Positions 6,811 through 15,844 are shown, counted from the first letter of the stretch. The stretch: DNA of 16,612 nucleotides from Methylococcaceae bacterium (GCA_005792805.1 SXQV01000070.1:1-16612); one strand, 5' to 3'. Notes: a model not told the origin generated them from the sequence alone. Numbers and translations: made by a program.

Positions 6811-9800
6811 ATGTATGTGCGCAATGATCAGATATATTGGCGGATAGATTTGAGAAAAAATCCGAAATTAGGCAGTGTTGTTTTTGGATTTATCTTCTTA
6901 TTTGTTCCATTTTTAACAGCCCGGGCCTACACTGTAGATTTCGTCAATAATACGGGTCTTCCGAACGGTTACATGATTTGCGCACAGGGTTACGCAGCAG
7001 GAGGAACGTCAAGTTCTGTGACCGGCAACTTCATGGCCCTTTCCCTGAATACATCGACTAATCAGGCGAGTTTTACGACCACGAGCAGTCTGAGCCCCAG
7101 CCCGCAGGTTGGGGGTCCACTTCCTGCCTTTCCTATTACCCCTGGCACTACCGAGCTTAATATCACAACCTCTTCGGGAACTATTCCTATTCTCGGTGCG
7201 CGAGTCTACTTTTACGTTGTGCAGAGCAATACTTGTTTCCCCTATCTCTATTACGCAGCGATTGGGAACAATGGATCGGTGTCCAACAATTTCGCCCCGG
7301 GCGGAGCCTACCTCTATTCGGAGGTGACCAGCACAAACGATACTACTTCGGGCCAGACTTTCGATCTCTCGATGGTCGACGCGTTTGCCATGCCGGCCAA
7401 TGCCGTGATCGGTACCACGACCGCTAACTATAACCAAATCGGGCAGTTTGACACAACAATCAACAGTGTCCAGAATCTAGTTGGCATTCGATCTGATTTT
7501 AGGAACGCCATGAGTGCGCTTGGTGATCGGGGACAACCCTATCTAAGTCTTTTGGCTTCCTCTTTCAAGTCAGCGGGGTCGGCCAATAGTTTGCCCGGTG
7601 GGGGGGGTCCTGTGACATGGCCTACTTACACTTACCCAAGCGGGACCGCCCCCATTCTCAATCCGCATTCTCTTTTGTCACAATTCATTCCGAATCCCCC
7701 ATCGCCAGCGCTGCCGGAGTCGATTTTCATGCCAGGGGTTGGCAGCTCCTTGAATTATGTCTTCGATGTGGCTGTTTCCAGCCTGTTTTCGAGAAACTCC
7801 TCTTATCTCAACAAGACCGGGATAATAGACGACACCTTCTATGCCACGCCGGTATCCATACTGCCCTTGCCGCACGGCTATTCGCCTGCTCAGCTGTCTT
7901 TGTTGCAGCAGACTTATCCCAGCGGACTTCCGGGTCTTGCGTTGTGTTATGTCGGCGGTAGTTACATGACGCACGGCAATATATGCGGCAATCAGGGTGG
8001 CACTCTGAATGCCACGGGTTGGATTTATAAACCCCTGAATTCGACCATTTTGACGACCCAGCCCACTGGGCTTCAACCGATCTCGGGAACCGTCAGCGCC
8101 AGTTCATCGACACTCAGCTTTGATTTGCCTGTCACGCTTCCTTTTGGTGTCAGTATCTATGGATGGTATCTTAAGAATGCAAATTCCAGTTTTGCGGATG
8201 GTTTTCATTACGTCACTGGGTGTAATGGAATTAATACAGTTGTCGCATGTTCTGGAACCTTGTATTCCGTTACAGTCAACGGAAACTCGACCGGACATGT
8301 TTCCAGTCAGGTCGTGTTTGGCCTGTTTCCTTCAACGTCCAAAAGTGGGCCAAATCAGGATGGAAGTTTTGCCTCGACCGGCGATCAGGTCTTCGGTAAT
8401 CTTGGGGTCTTCGGTGGCGTTCTGAGGGGTTCCACAACAGCGCTCTCTCCTAACACTTCAGGGAGTGATATCGGCAACATTCTTGTGACTGCCCTCAATC
8501 GGGGTGTTTCAGGTTTGACCCAGACCTACTCTTCCGGCAATGATCCTCAAAGTACCGATAGCTGGCTTTGGGCTCAGGAGACTAACTGGTATCCCGCGCA
8601 GGCGACCCGGAACGAATACGCGTTTTACCTTCATACCCGAACACTACCGAATGCCGATGCAAATTATCCATTCTTCTCAAGGCCGAACACCCCTGCGTCC
8701 AGCGCAGATCCGGGAGGTCTACCCATGGGGATGGCCTATGGATTTGCCTTTGATGAGAATCCGGCACCTTCCTATTCGGGTGCCCAGCAGGTTCCTTCTG
8801 AGTGGAATCAGACAGTTGGGGGGAACATAGTTGTAAGTTTTGGTCCTTGGCTTTCAGAAAGCCCATCGCAATATTCCCTTGCAGTGAGCAGAACGGGGAC
8901 CGGGGCCATCGGCAGTCAGGTGACAGCCGCACTCCAGTCCGGTTCGGGTACTGCCAGTTTCGTCTGTCCCGAGACCTGTAGCGGCACGTATGACCCTGGC
9001 GCCACGGTGCAATTGACGGCCAAGAGTAGTGCAGCCGCCAGCTTTACTGGGTGGTCTTCATCCACTACCACGCTGAACTGTCCGGGTACGCAACTCACCT
9101 GTACGGTCACCATGAGTCAGGCGCAGACGGTGACGGCCACTTTCACCGCGACGCCCGCAGGCCAGTACCCGCTGGATGTGACGGTCTCCGGTCCTGGCTA
9201 TGGCTCTGTGACCTCAGTGCCTGAGGGGATCAATTGTGGCGTGACCTGTACGCACGAATTCAAATCAGGCACTACCGTCATCCTGACCGCGACGCCCACT
9301 TCTGGCGGTGTCTTTGCCGGCTGGTCCGGCTGTCCGTCGTCTTCCGGCGTTACCTGTACGGTGGTAATGAATCAGGCGGAGAGCATCCGTGCGACTTTTG
9401 GCTTACCGACGGATGTCATTCTCACGATCACCTCGGGGGCTGGCGGTGCGGTGACCGGCACTGCCGGCGTCAAGGTATGCCGCGACGCTACCTGTACGGA
9501 TGCCCTGGCACCCAATACACCCGTCACACTCCGCGCGGCTCCGGTCGCTGGGTATAAGTTCAGTGGGTGGAGTGGCGCCTGTGCAAGTGCAGGCACTGGT
9601 TCCTGTGTGCTGTACATGACCACCAGTCAGGCCGTCAGCGCGGCCTTTACCGCCATTGCTCCTGGCAACGAGGCGTTGACCGTACATGTAGACGGGTCAG
9701 GGTCTGTTGCTGGAAGTGGCATTAGTTGTCCGACAGCCTGTAGTCAGGATTATGCTTACTTGACCTTGGTGAATCTGGTGGCCAGCCCGGCAGTGGGTTA

Positions 9801-10017
9801 TCAGTTTGCCGGCTGGTACGGTGCCTGTGCCGGAACCAGCACCACCTGCAACATTACGATGGATCAGACTCAATCCGTTACGGCGAGATTTGTTGCTGTT
9901 CAGCCGCGCCCACCCAACCCTATTCCGGCATTGAGCGAATGGGCACGGCTGCTGCTGACGCTGGGCATGATTGGCGCTGCCGGCTGGTACAGCCGGCGGG
10001 TGATGATTAGACGTTAA
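6811..10017 (+). CDS. Large secreted IPTL-CTERM-like surface protein: GH64-like N-terminal region plus four InlB-type repeats
   Basis: A 1068-residue exported protein. The signal peptide is long, with hydrophobic core VVFGFIFLFVPFL and likely cleavage after TARA (about residue 37-38). Residues about 39-680 begin YTVDFVNNTGLP and contain ARVYFYV, TFDLSMVDAFAMP and, late, YGFAFDENPAPSY. These resemble the beta-1,3-glucanase (GH64/thaumatin-like) layout, but the match is from pattern memory and moderate. Residues 688-1030 hold four tandem repeats of the divergent InlB/bacterial-repeat type. The tail from residue 1038 (IPALSEWARLL...GWYSRR) is an IPTL-CTERM-like sorting signal: Pro-containing motif, transmembrane helix and basic end, processed in other bacteria by exosortase H-type enzymes. 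Expected location is the outer surface or exopolymer matrix. The preceding beta-helix gene suggests a glycan-related theme. The 5' end is much more AT-rich than the neighbours. Confidence 0.75.
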   Translation: MYVRNDQIYWRIDLRKNPKLGSVVFGFIFLFVPFLTARAYTVDFVNNTGLPNGYMICAQGYAAGGTSSSVTGNFMALSLNTSTNQASFTTTSSLSPSPQVGGPLPAFPITPGTTELNITTSSGTIPILGARVYFYVVQSNTCFPYLYYAAIGNNGSVSNNFAPGGAYLYSEVTSTNDTTSGQTFDLSMVDAFAMPANAVIGTTTANYNQIGQFDTTINSVQNLVGIRSDFRNAMSALGDRGQPYLSLLASSFKSAGSANSLPGGGGPVTWPTYTYPSGTAPILNPHSLLSQFIPNPPSPALPESIFMPGVGSSLNYVFDVAVSSLFSRNSSYLNKTGIIDDTFYATPVSILPLPHGYSPAQLSLLQQTYPSGLPGLALCYVGGSYMTHGNICGNQGGTLNATGWIYKPLNSTILTTQPTGLQPISGTVSASSSTLSFDLPVTLPFGVSIYGWYLKNANSSFADGFHYVTGCNGINTVVACSGTLYSVTVNGNSTGHVSSQVVFGLFPSTSKSGPNQDGSFASTGDQVFGNLGVFGGVLRGSTTALSPNTSGSDIGNILVTALNRGVSGLTQTYSSGNDPQSTDSWLWAQETNWYPAQATRNEYAFYLHTRTLPNADANYPFFSRPNTPASSADPGGLPMGMAYGFAFDENPAPSYSGAQQVPSEWNQTVGGNIVVSFGPWLSESPSQYSLAVSRTGTGAIGSQVTAALQSGSGTASFVCPETCSGTYDPGATVQLTAKSSAAASFTGWSSSTTTLNCPGTQLTCTVTMSQAQTVTATFTATPAGQYPLDVTVSGPGYGSVTSVPEGINCGVTCTHEFKSGTTVILTATPTSGGVFAGWSGCPSSSGVTCTVVMNQAESIRATFGLPTDVILTITSGAGGAVTGTAGVKVCRDATCTDALAPNTPVTLRAAPVAGYKFSGWSGACASAGTGSCVLYMTTSQAVSAAFTAIAPGNEALTVHVDGSGSVAGSGISCPTACSQDYAYLTLVNLVASPAVGYQFAGWYGACAGTSTTCNITMDQTQSVTARFVAVQPRPPNPIPALSEWARLLLTLGMIGAAGWYSRRVMIRR
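8872..9906 (+). repeat. Four tandem InlB-type/bacterial repeat domains within the surface protein
   Basis: Four units of about 80-95 residues start near 8872 (YSLAV), 9166 (YPLDV), 9412 (DVILT) and 9670 (EALTV). Each ends with a F(T/A/S)GW block, a Cys-containing loop, then M-x-Q-(A/T)-x-(T/S)-(V/I)-x-A-x-F. A pair of Cys residues in each (for example CPETC, CGVTC, CRDATC, CPTAC) suggests a disulfide per repeat. The copies are diverged in protein and DNA, so this is an old array, not a recent duplication. Confidence 0.75.
9922..10014 (+). other. IPTL-CTERM-like C-terminal sorting signal (IPAL variant)
   Basis: The last 31 residues start with IPALSEW, run through a hydrophobic helix (LLLTLGMIGAAGW) and end in a basic cluster (SRRVMIRR). 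This is the layout of the IPTL-CTERM family, with Ala in place of Thr in the third motif position. No exosortase gene lies in the window. Confidence 0.7.
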
Positions 10018-10038
10018 CCGTCTGCAACTTTCATCTCG

Positions 10039-10065
10039 AACGGGCACTTCGGTGCCCGTTTTTTT
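10039..10065 (+). terminator. Rho-independent terminator of the surface-protein gene
   Basis: AACGGGCAC and GTGCCCGTT pair over 9 bp around a TTCG tetraloop, followed by a run of Ts to 10065. It lies 21 bp after the TAA of the surface protein and between convergent genes. On the minus strand no T-run follows the stem, so it is mainly a + strand terminator. Confidence 0.9.
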
Positions 10066-10112
10066 AGTGGCCGGTTCTGAAATCCCTCACCTGTATTTTC
10101 TGACCGCCCGGC

Positions 10113-11078
10113 TTACAGCCAGTCCGACCCCTTCAGCCTTATGTAGAGTTCGCGACAGGCGAAGGCGGTGAGCAGCAGCGTGACCGGGTAGCCGAAAGTC
10201 CAGTCGTACTCGGGCATGTGTTTGAAGTTCATGCCGTACATGCTGAATACCATGGTGGGGATGCCGAGGATGGCACCCCAGCCCGCCAGGCGCTTGACCA
10301 CTTCATTTTGCCGCACCGTCACCAGGGCCAGGTTGACCTGCATGGCATCGGCTAGCGCTTCCCGCAGCATGATGGTGCTACGGATAATTCTCTCCACGTG
10401 GTCTTCGACATCACGGAAATAGGGGTGGAGTTCCGGGGTGGCGATCTCCGGATGCAGCCGGAACAGTTCGGCACAGATGCCGGCAATGGGCGAGGCGGCG
10501 TTGTGGAGACGGGAGACTTCGCGTTTCAGTTCATAGAGGCTTTCTATGGACAGGGCGTCCATCCGGCTTTGAAAAATGACGGTTTCCAGCTCGTCGAGCT
10601 TCTTCTGCAAATGTCCGGCAATCATGATGAAGTGGTCCACGAGGTGGTCGAGCACGGCATAGAGGGCAAAGCCCGGGCCGTTGATGAACAGCTCGGGTTC
10701 GCTTTCGCAGCGCGCCTGGACCCGGTCGTAACGGAGGGTGCCGCCATGCTGGATCAGGATGACAAACTGCCGGCCAATGAAGGCGTGGAGTTCTCCATGG
10801 GTGGTCTCTTCACCTTTTACCCGGCTGGTGTGTGCGGCAATGAAGAGCGTTTCACCATACGTTTCGAGCTTGGGCCGCTGGTGAGCGGAGCCTGCATCTT
10901 CCACGGCCAGTTCATGCAGCTGAAACTGGGCCTGAATGCGTTTTAGCTGCGCCGTGGTTGGATCCTTGATGGTTAACCAGATGAAGGTGTCCGGCTTGCC
11001 CAGCACCTCATTGATCTTGTCGAAACTGATTTCTGGCAAACGGCGGGCGTTCTGGTAAATGGCGAATTTCATGCTCAT
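10113..11078 (-). CDS. corA: CorA-family magnesium/cobalt transporter
   Basis: A 321-residue CorA-like divalent-cation channel of the inner membrane, forming pentamers in known members. The soluble N-terminal domain (about 1-255) is mostly helical with a long coiled stretch at 150-260. Two C-terminal transmembrane helices lie at about 264-281 and 294-313. The signature YGMNF is present with G282-M283-N284 at the end of the first helix, followed by HMPE in the periplasmic loop, so the selectivity motif is intact. The short basic end (RLKGSDWL) faces the cytoplasm. Two in-frame ATGs, 11078 and 11072, are possible; neither has a good ribosome binding site. It follows recG on the same strand after 99 bp that include a CGGCTAGCCG palindrome (11124-11133), so it may have its own promoter. 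Mg2+ against Co2+ or Zn2+ preference cannot be read from the sequence. Confidence 0.88.
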   Translation of the reverse strand: MSMKFAIYQNARRLPEISFDKINEVLGKPDTFIWLTIKDPTTAQLKRIQAQFQLHELAVEDAGSAHQRPKLETYGETLFIAAHTSRVKGEETTHGELHAFIGRQFVILIQHGGTLRYDRVQARCESEPELFINGPGFALYAVLDHLVDHFIMIAGHLQKKLDELETVIFQSRMDALSIESLYELKREVSRLHNAASPIAGICAELFRLHPEIATPELHPYFRDVEDHVERIIRSTIMLREALADAMQVNLALVTVRQNEVVKRLAGWGAILGIPTMVFSMYGMNFKHMPEYDWTFGYPVTLLLTAFACRELYIRLKGSDWL

Positions 11079-11177
11079 GCGGATGGTTCTACGGGAAGGG
11101 TTTCTGGTGGGCGGCGGGTGAATCGGCTAGCCGTTATTGTTTCCAGGCAAAAGGATGCCATTGCGGGTGCCCAGGTG

Positions 11178-13253
11178 TCACGCTTCGGCATACTGGGCGG
11201 CTGCTCCTAGCCAGCGTTCGATGAGGGGGGGCACATGGCCGGGATGATGCCGGGTTAATTCGTCGGCGGCTAGCCGGACGGTTTCGATTAGTCCCGCATC
11301 GCGCACCAGATCGGCGATGCGAAACTGCACTTGCCCGGTTTGGCGGGTGCCCAGAAGTTCGCCGGGCCCGCGTATTTCCATGTCTTTTGCGGCGATGACA
11401 AAGCCGTCGTCGCTTGCGCGCAGGATGCCGAGGCGTTCACGGGCGGTTTCCCCCAGCGGGGGCTGGTAGAGCAGGACGCAATGGGCCTCTCCCGGGCCTC
11501 GCCCCACCCGGCCACGCAACTGATGGAGTTGCGCCAGGCCCAGTCGCTCGGCATTTTCGATGACCATCAGGCTTGCATTGGGAACGTCGACGCCTACCTC
11601 GATGACGGTGGTGGCTACGAGGACATCGATTGCCGCTGCCTTGAAGTGGCGCATGACGGCCTCTTTGTCGGCAGGTTTGAGCCGCCCATGAATCAGCGCA
11701 ATCCGCAGGCCGGGCAGGGCGGCGGTGAGTCGCTCGGCCGTGATCCCGGCGGCTTCGGCCTGCAGCCGCTCCGATTCCTCGATCAGGGTGCACACCCAGT
11801 AGACCTGCCGCCCGTGAGCGACCCAGTCATTGATGCGGGCGATGATGTCCTCGCGCCGGGTGGTCGGCAGGACCGTGGTTTTAACCGGTGTCCGGCCCGG
11901 TGGACGCTCGTCGATGATCGATAGATCGAGGTCGGCATAGCCGATCATGGCCAGGGTCCGGGGAATGGGGGTGGCCGTCATGATGAGCTGATGGGGGTAG
12001 CCGCCCTGATTGCCGCCTTTTTCCCGTAGTGCCAGACGTTGATGAACACCAAAGCGGTGCTGTTCATCAATGATGACGAGGCCCAGGTTATGGAAGACCA
12101 CCTGATCCTGAAACAGCGCATGCGTGCCGATAATTACCCCGGCAGCGCCGCTGGCGAGACTTTCGAGCGTTTTCCGGCGTGCTTCGCCCTTGGCTTTGCC
12201 GGAGAGAAAGGCGATTTTCACCCCCAGGGGTTCCAGCCAGTGCTGAAAACTGTGGCTATGCTGTTCGGCCAGCAGCTCGGTGGGTGCCATGATGGCGACC
12301 TGATGCTGGGAGGCCAGCGCCGCAAGCACGGCAAAAGCGGCCACGACGGTCTTGCCGGAGCCGACATCACCTTGCACCAGTCGCATCATGGGGTGGGGTC
12401 GGCTGAGGTCGGCGATGATTTCTTCAACGACTCGTTGCTGGGCTCCGGTGAGCGCGAAGGGTAGGCTTGCACTGAATTGTGCGGTTACCTTTTGACTGAT
12501 GCGCAGGATGGGTGCCCGATGCGCCTGCATGCGGGCGCGGAACTGGCTGAGGCTAAGGTGATGGGCAAGTAATTCCTCGAAAATCAGTCGCTGCCGTGCC
12601 GCCCTGATGGACTGGGAATGCTCGGTGGTGCCGGCGGGCGGAGCATGGAGCAGCCGGAGGGCGTCGGCCAGGGAATAGCCGTGCTGGTGAGTCTGTGAGG
12701 TCGGCAGCCAATCCCTGACTTGTGCTGCCATGACCAGCGCCTGTTCGATCAGTCGCCTGAGGGCTTTCTGGTGCAGGCCTTCCGTGAGCGGATAAACGGG
12801 CGTCAATGTGGCTTCGGGTTTTCCGGCTTCGTTATCGGTGACCAGCCGGTAATCCGGATGGTTGATCTCCAGTCCGTAGTAGCCATCGCGGATTTCACCA
12901 TAGCAGCGTAGCCGGCGTCCGCATTCAAACTGTCTGCGCTGATCCTGGGTGTAGTGGAAAAAGCGGAGGTGGATGTAACCGGTGTCATCAGCCAGTCGGA
13001 CCACCAGTGAGCGGCGCCCGGACGGCAAGGTTTCCGCCAGCTCAACCCGGCCTTCGATCAGGGCCTGATCGCCACGGCGGAGCGAGCCGAGCGGGATTAT
13101 ACGGGTGCGGTCCTCATACCTCAGGGGTAAGTGGAACAGCAGATCCTGAATCGTCCGCAGACCCAGCCGCTCAAGTTTTTTCAGGGTTTGTTCCCCCGCG
13201 CCCTTGAGCGAGGCGATGGACTGGGTTTCGGGCGGGTTGGCGCGCGAGGTCAA
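11178..13253 (-). CDS. recG: ATP-dependent DNA helicase RecG
   Basis: A 691-residue superfamily 2 helicase that remodels stalled replication forks and Holliday junctions. The N-terminal wedge/OB domain (about 1-150) contains LPLRYEDRT (42-50), which also appears in the E. coli protein. The helicase core shows Walker A GDVGSGKT (295-302), the DEAH-type box as DEQH (396-399), TATPIPRT (426-433) and QLRGRVGRG near residue 585. The length matches the family (693 in E. coli). The start is a TTG at 13251-13253: no ATG or GTG lies in frame between the upstream ridA stop and the conserved N-terminus, and 13 bp separate the genes, pointing to translational coupling. It belongs to the rpoZ-spoT-ridA-recG run. 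Confidence 0.96.
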   Translation of the reverse strand: MTSRANPPETQSIASLKGAGEQTLKKLERLGLRTIQDLLFHLPLRYEDRTRIIPLGSLRRGDQALIEGRVELAETLPSGRRSLVVRLADDTGYIHLRFFHYTQDQRRQFECGRRLRCYGEIRDGYYGLEINHPDYRLVTDNEAGKPEATLTPVYPLTEGLHQKALRRLIEQALVMAAQVRDWLPTSQTHQHGYSLADALRLLHAPPAGTTEHSQSIRAARQRLIFEELLAHHLSLSQFRARMQAHRAPILRISQKVTAQFSASLPFALTGAQQRVVEEIIADLSRPHPMMRLVQGDVGSGKTVVAAFAVLAALASQHQVAIMAPTELLAEQHSHSFQHWLEPLGVKIAFLSGKAKGEARRKTLESLASGAAGVIIGTHALFQDQVVFHNLGLVIIDEQHRFGVHQRLALREKGGNQGGYPHQLIMTATPIPRTLAMIGYADLDLSIIDERPPGRTPVKTTVLPTTRREDIIARINDWVAHGRQVYWVCTLIEESERLQAEAAGITAERLTAALPGLRIALIHGRLKPADKEAVMRHFKAAAIDVLVATTVIEVGVDVPNASLMVIENAERLGLAQLHQLRGRVGRGPGEAHCVLLYQPPLGETARERLGILRASDDGFVIAAKDMEIRGPGELLGTRQTGQVQFRIADLVRDAGLIETVRLAADELTRHHPGHVPPLIERWLGAAAQYAEA

Positions 13254-13266
13254 GCGGGAAAGGCAC

Positions 13267-13653
13267 TCAGTCCTGCAGAATCAGGACGGCGTCCATCTCT
13301 ACCTGAGCGTCACGTGGCAGTGCGGCCACGCCGATTGCGGCGCGGGCGGGGTAGGGTGCCGAAAAATACTCGGCCATGATGGCATTGACACGGGCGAAAT
13401 GGCCTAGATCGGTCAGGAAGACATTCAGTTTGACGACATCGCTGAAATCACCATTGGCCGCCTCGGTCACTGCCTTGAGGTTGTCAAAGACCCGCCGGAT
13501 TTGCTGATCAATGCCGCCCTCAACCAGCACCATGGTGGCTGGGTCCAACGGGATCTGGCCCGAGAGATAGACTGTATTGCCGACCTTGACGGCTTGCGAA
13601 TAGGTGCCGATAGCCTGAGGGGCCAGGCCGGTGGAGATGATCTGTTTAGTCAT
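13267..13653 (-). CDS. ridA: RidA family enamine/imine deaminase
   Basis: A 128-residue member of the RidA/YjgF/YER057c family, which hydrolyses reactive 2-aminoacrylate and related enamines released by PLP enzymes such as threonine dehydratase. The family works as a cytosolic trimer. Conserved features are Y18 in GTYSQAV, the SGQIPLDP block (31-38), the catalytic R104 in YPARAAI and E119 in AQVEMDAVL, matching the E. coli Tyr/Arg/Glu set. The length is normal. Its start overlaps the end of spoT by 8 bp, so it is co-translated with spoT; the spoT-ridA-recG order is seen in other Gammaproteobacteria. Confidence 0.95.
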   Translation of the reverse strand: MTKQIISTGLAPQAIGTYSQAVKVGNTVYLSGQIPLDPATMVLVEGGIDQQIRRVFDNLKAVTEAANGDFSDVVKLNVFLTDLGHFARVNAIMAEYFSAPYPARAAIGVAALPRDAQVEMDAVLILQD

Positions 13654-15844
13654 GCGGCGGTTTTTTTCTGAGTTCGGATTTGACGCGAGAGATTTTGAGG
13701 ACGATGGATAGCTTGCGCAGCTCCCGCATCACGTTGGCAAGATGATTGCGGTCACGGACCATTAGCGTGATGTAATCGACAGAAAGCTGACTGTCCTGGT
13801 TGACGATCTGGACATTCTCGATATTGCCACCCATACGGGAGATGGTGGAAGCCACTTTGGCCAGTGTGCCGACCTGATTCATCAGTTCCAGACGGATCAG
13901 TGCCGGGAATTCGCCCTTGGCGTGCTTATCCCATTGGACATCGATCCAGTTGACCTGGCGCCGGCGTAACTCTTCAAGATTCTTGCATTCCGTCAAGTGG
14001 ATGACGATGCCTTTGCCGGGATTGAAAAAGCCGATGATGGGATCACCGGGGATCGGGCGGCAACATTTGGCCAGATTGACCACCATACCCTCGGTGCCCT
14101 TGATAATGAGGGGTGCCAGCGAAGTTTTCAGGCTTTCTGTTCCATCCTTGCCCGGAACGATGGAGGCATCCACCAGTTGCCGGGCAATCAGCATCGGCAG
14201 TCGATTGCCAAACCCGATGTCTTCAAGCAGGGCTTCGCGTGTGTCTATGTCCAGCCGTTTGAGCAGGGTATCGAACTGGTGTAGCGGAATATCTTCATAG
14301 CGATGGCCGATGCCGTCGAGTTCCTTCTCCAGCAGGCGTTGCCCGAGCGCAATGCCTTCCTGTGCCTTGAAGTTGCGCAGATGATTGCGAATGGCTGCCC
14401 GAGCCTTGGCCGTGACAACGAAATTCAACCACAGCGGATTGGGTCGCGCCCAGGGAGCGGTAATCACTTCCACGGTCTGGCCATTTTGTAGGGCAGTTTG
14501 CAGGGGTGCCAGTTGCCGGTCTATGCGGGCGGATACGCAGTTGTTGCCCACCTGGGTATGCACGGCGTAGGCGAAATCCACCACAGTGGCATTTCGGGGC
14601 AGCTTGATGATCTGACCTCGCGGGGTAAAGACGTAGACTTCGCGCTGGAAAAGATCCACTTTGAGATTGTCGAGGAACTCCATGGAGTCCCCGGCACTTT
14701 TCTGTATCTCCAGTAAGTCCTGCAACCATTCATGGGCGCGTGCCTGACTGTAGAGTGTGTGTTCCTGATCGCTCTTGTAGAGCCAATGTGCGGCAATGCC
14801 GGCTTCCGCGAGGTGGTGCATGGCGCGGGTACGGATCTGAATTTCCAGCGGCTGCCCGTAGGGGCCGGCCAATACCGTGTGCAGGGACTGATAGCCGTTG
14901 GCTTTAGGTACGGCGATGTAATCCTTGAACCGGCCAGGAACCGGCTTGTAGAGATTGTGGGCGATACCCAGTGCCCTATAGCAGTCGTCGACGTTTTCTC
15001 CGATGATGCGGAAGGCATAAACGTCAAACACTTCGGCAAAGGGGCGCCGCTTGCGGAGCATTTTCTGGTAGAGACTGTAGAGATGCTTCTCCCTGCCGAT
15101 GACTGCACAATGAGCCAGACCGGAATCCGCCAGCCGCTTTCTGATGCTGGTCTCAATGCCCGAGACAATTTCCTTGCGGTTGCCCCGCGCCTTGCGTACA
15201 GACCGATCCAGGATGCGGGCGCGGAGCGGGTACATGGCGGCAAAGCCGAGATCTTCCAGTTCCAGGCGCAGCTCATGCATGCCCAGCCGATTGGCGATAG
15301 GCGCATAGATGTCGAGCGTTTCCGCAGCGATTCGCCGGCGCTTGTGGCTGGCCATGGTGTCCAGCGTTTGCATGTTGTGCAGCCGGTCGGCCAGTTTCAC
15401 CATGATGACCCGCAGATCCTTGACCATGGCCAGAAACATCTTGCGGACGTTTTGGGCCTGGGCTTCCGCACGTGATTTGCTGTCGATGCGTCCGAGTTTG
15501 GTGACGCCATCCACCAGGTCGGCCACTTCCTCACCAAATTGCCGGGCGAGTTCTTCCTTGCTGACCAGGGTGTCTTCGATCACGTCGTGCATGATCGCGG
15601 CCATGATGCCGTGCGCATCCATGCGCATATCCGCCAGTATCAGGGCGACGGAGAGCGGGTGGCAGATGTAGGGTTCGCCGGTCAGCCGCAGCTGACCCTC
15701 ATGTGCCCCGTTGGCGAGTTCATAAGCGCGTTCTACGTCACTGATCTGGTCTGCATCCAGATAGCCTGACAGGACGGTACAGAGCCGCCGTATCAGCTTC
15801 TCCTGGGGAAGTTCAGTTGCCTCACGAACCGCAAGTGGCTGCAT
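13646..15844 (-). CDS. spoT: Bifunctional (p)ppGpp synthetase/hydrolase SpoT (RelA/SpoT family)
   Basis: A 732-residue stringent-response enzyme that makes and degrades (p)ppGpp. The hydrolase HD domain is intact, with H62 and the H86-D87-x2-E90-D91 motif. The synthetase domain carries RFKDYIAVPKANGYQSLHT (305-323) and EIQIRT (334-339); its R-x-K-D sequence is that of bifunctional Rel/SpoT enzymes, not the E-x-D-D of monofunctional RelA. A TGS domain follows at about 402-462, a zinc-finger/RIS region with CC at 594-595, and a C-terminal ACT domain at about 646-722. The N-terminal 10-20 residues are longer than the E. coli start, so initiation slightly downstream is possible. It lies 59 bp downstream of rpoZ and overlaps ridA by 8 bp. 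Confidence 0.96.
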   Translation of the reverse strand: MQPLAVREATELPQEKLIRRLCTVLSGYLDADQISDVERAYELANGAHEGQLRLTGEPYICHPLSVALILADMRMDAHGIMAAIMHDVIEDTLVSKEELARQFGEEVADLVDGVTKLGRIDSKSRAEAQAQNVRKMFLAMVKDLRVIMVKLADRLHNMQTLDTMASHKRRRIAAETLDIYAPIANRLGMHELRLELEDLGFAAMYPLRARILDRSVRKARGNRKEIVSGIETSIRKRLADSGLAHCAVIGREKHLYSLYQKMLRKRRPFAEVFDVYAFRIIGENVDDCYRALGIAHNLYKPVPGRFKDYIAVPKANGYQSLHTVLAGPYGQPLEIQIRTRAMHHLAEAGIAAHWLYKSDQEHTLYSQARAHEWLQDLLEIQKSAGDSMEFLDNLKVDLFQREVYVFTPRGQIIKLPRNATVVDFAYAVHTQVGNNCVSARIDRQLAPLQTALQNGQTVEVITAPWARPNPLWLNFVVTAKARAAIRNHLRNFKAQEGIALGQRLLEKELDGIGHRYEDIPLHQFDTLLKRLDIDTREALLEDIGFGNRLPMLIARQLVDASIVPGKDGTESLKTSLAPLIIKGTEGMVVNLAKCCRPIPGDPIIGFFNPGKGIVIHLTECKNLEELRRRQVNWIDVQWDKHAKGEFPALIRLELMNQVGTLAKVASTISRMGGNIENVQIVNQDSQLSVDYITLMVRDRNHLANVMRELRKLSIVLKISRVKSELRKKPPHD

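Noticed and set aside
8872..9906. Tandem repeats as a CRISPR or recent DNA duplication
   Set aside because: The units are protein-domain repeats of unequal length with diverged DNA and no spacer structure.
11124..11133. CGGCTAGCCG palindrome between recG and corA as an operator
   Set aside because: A single short GC-rich palindrome without promoter elements is weak evidence; mentioned only in the corA entry.
14521..15306. 261-codon minus-strand frame within spoT
   Set aside because: It overlaps spoT in another frame on the same strand, where conserved SpoT domains are continuous.
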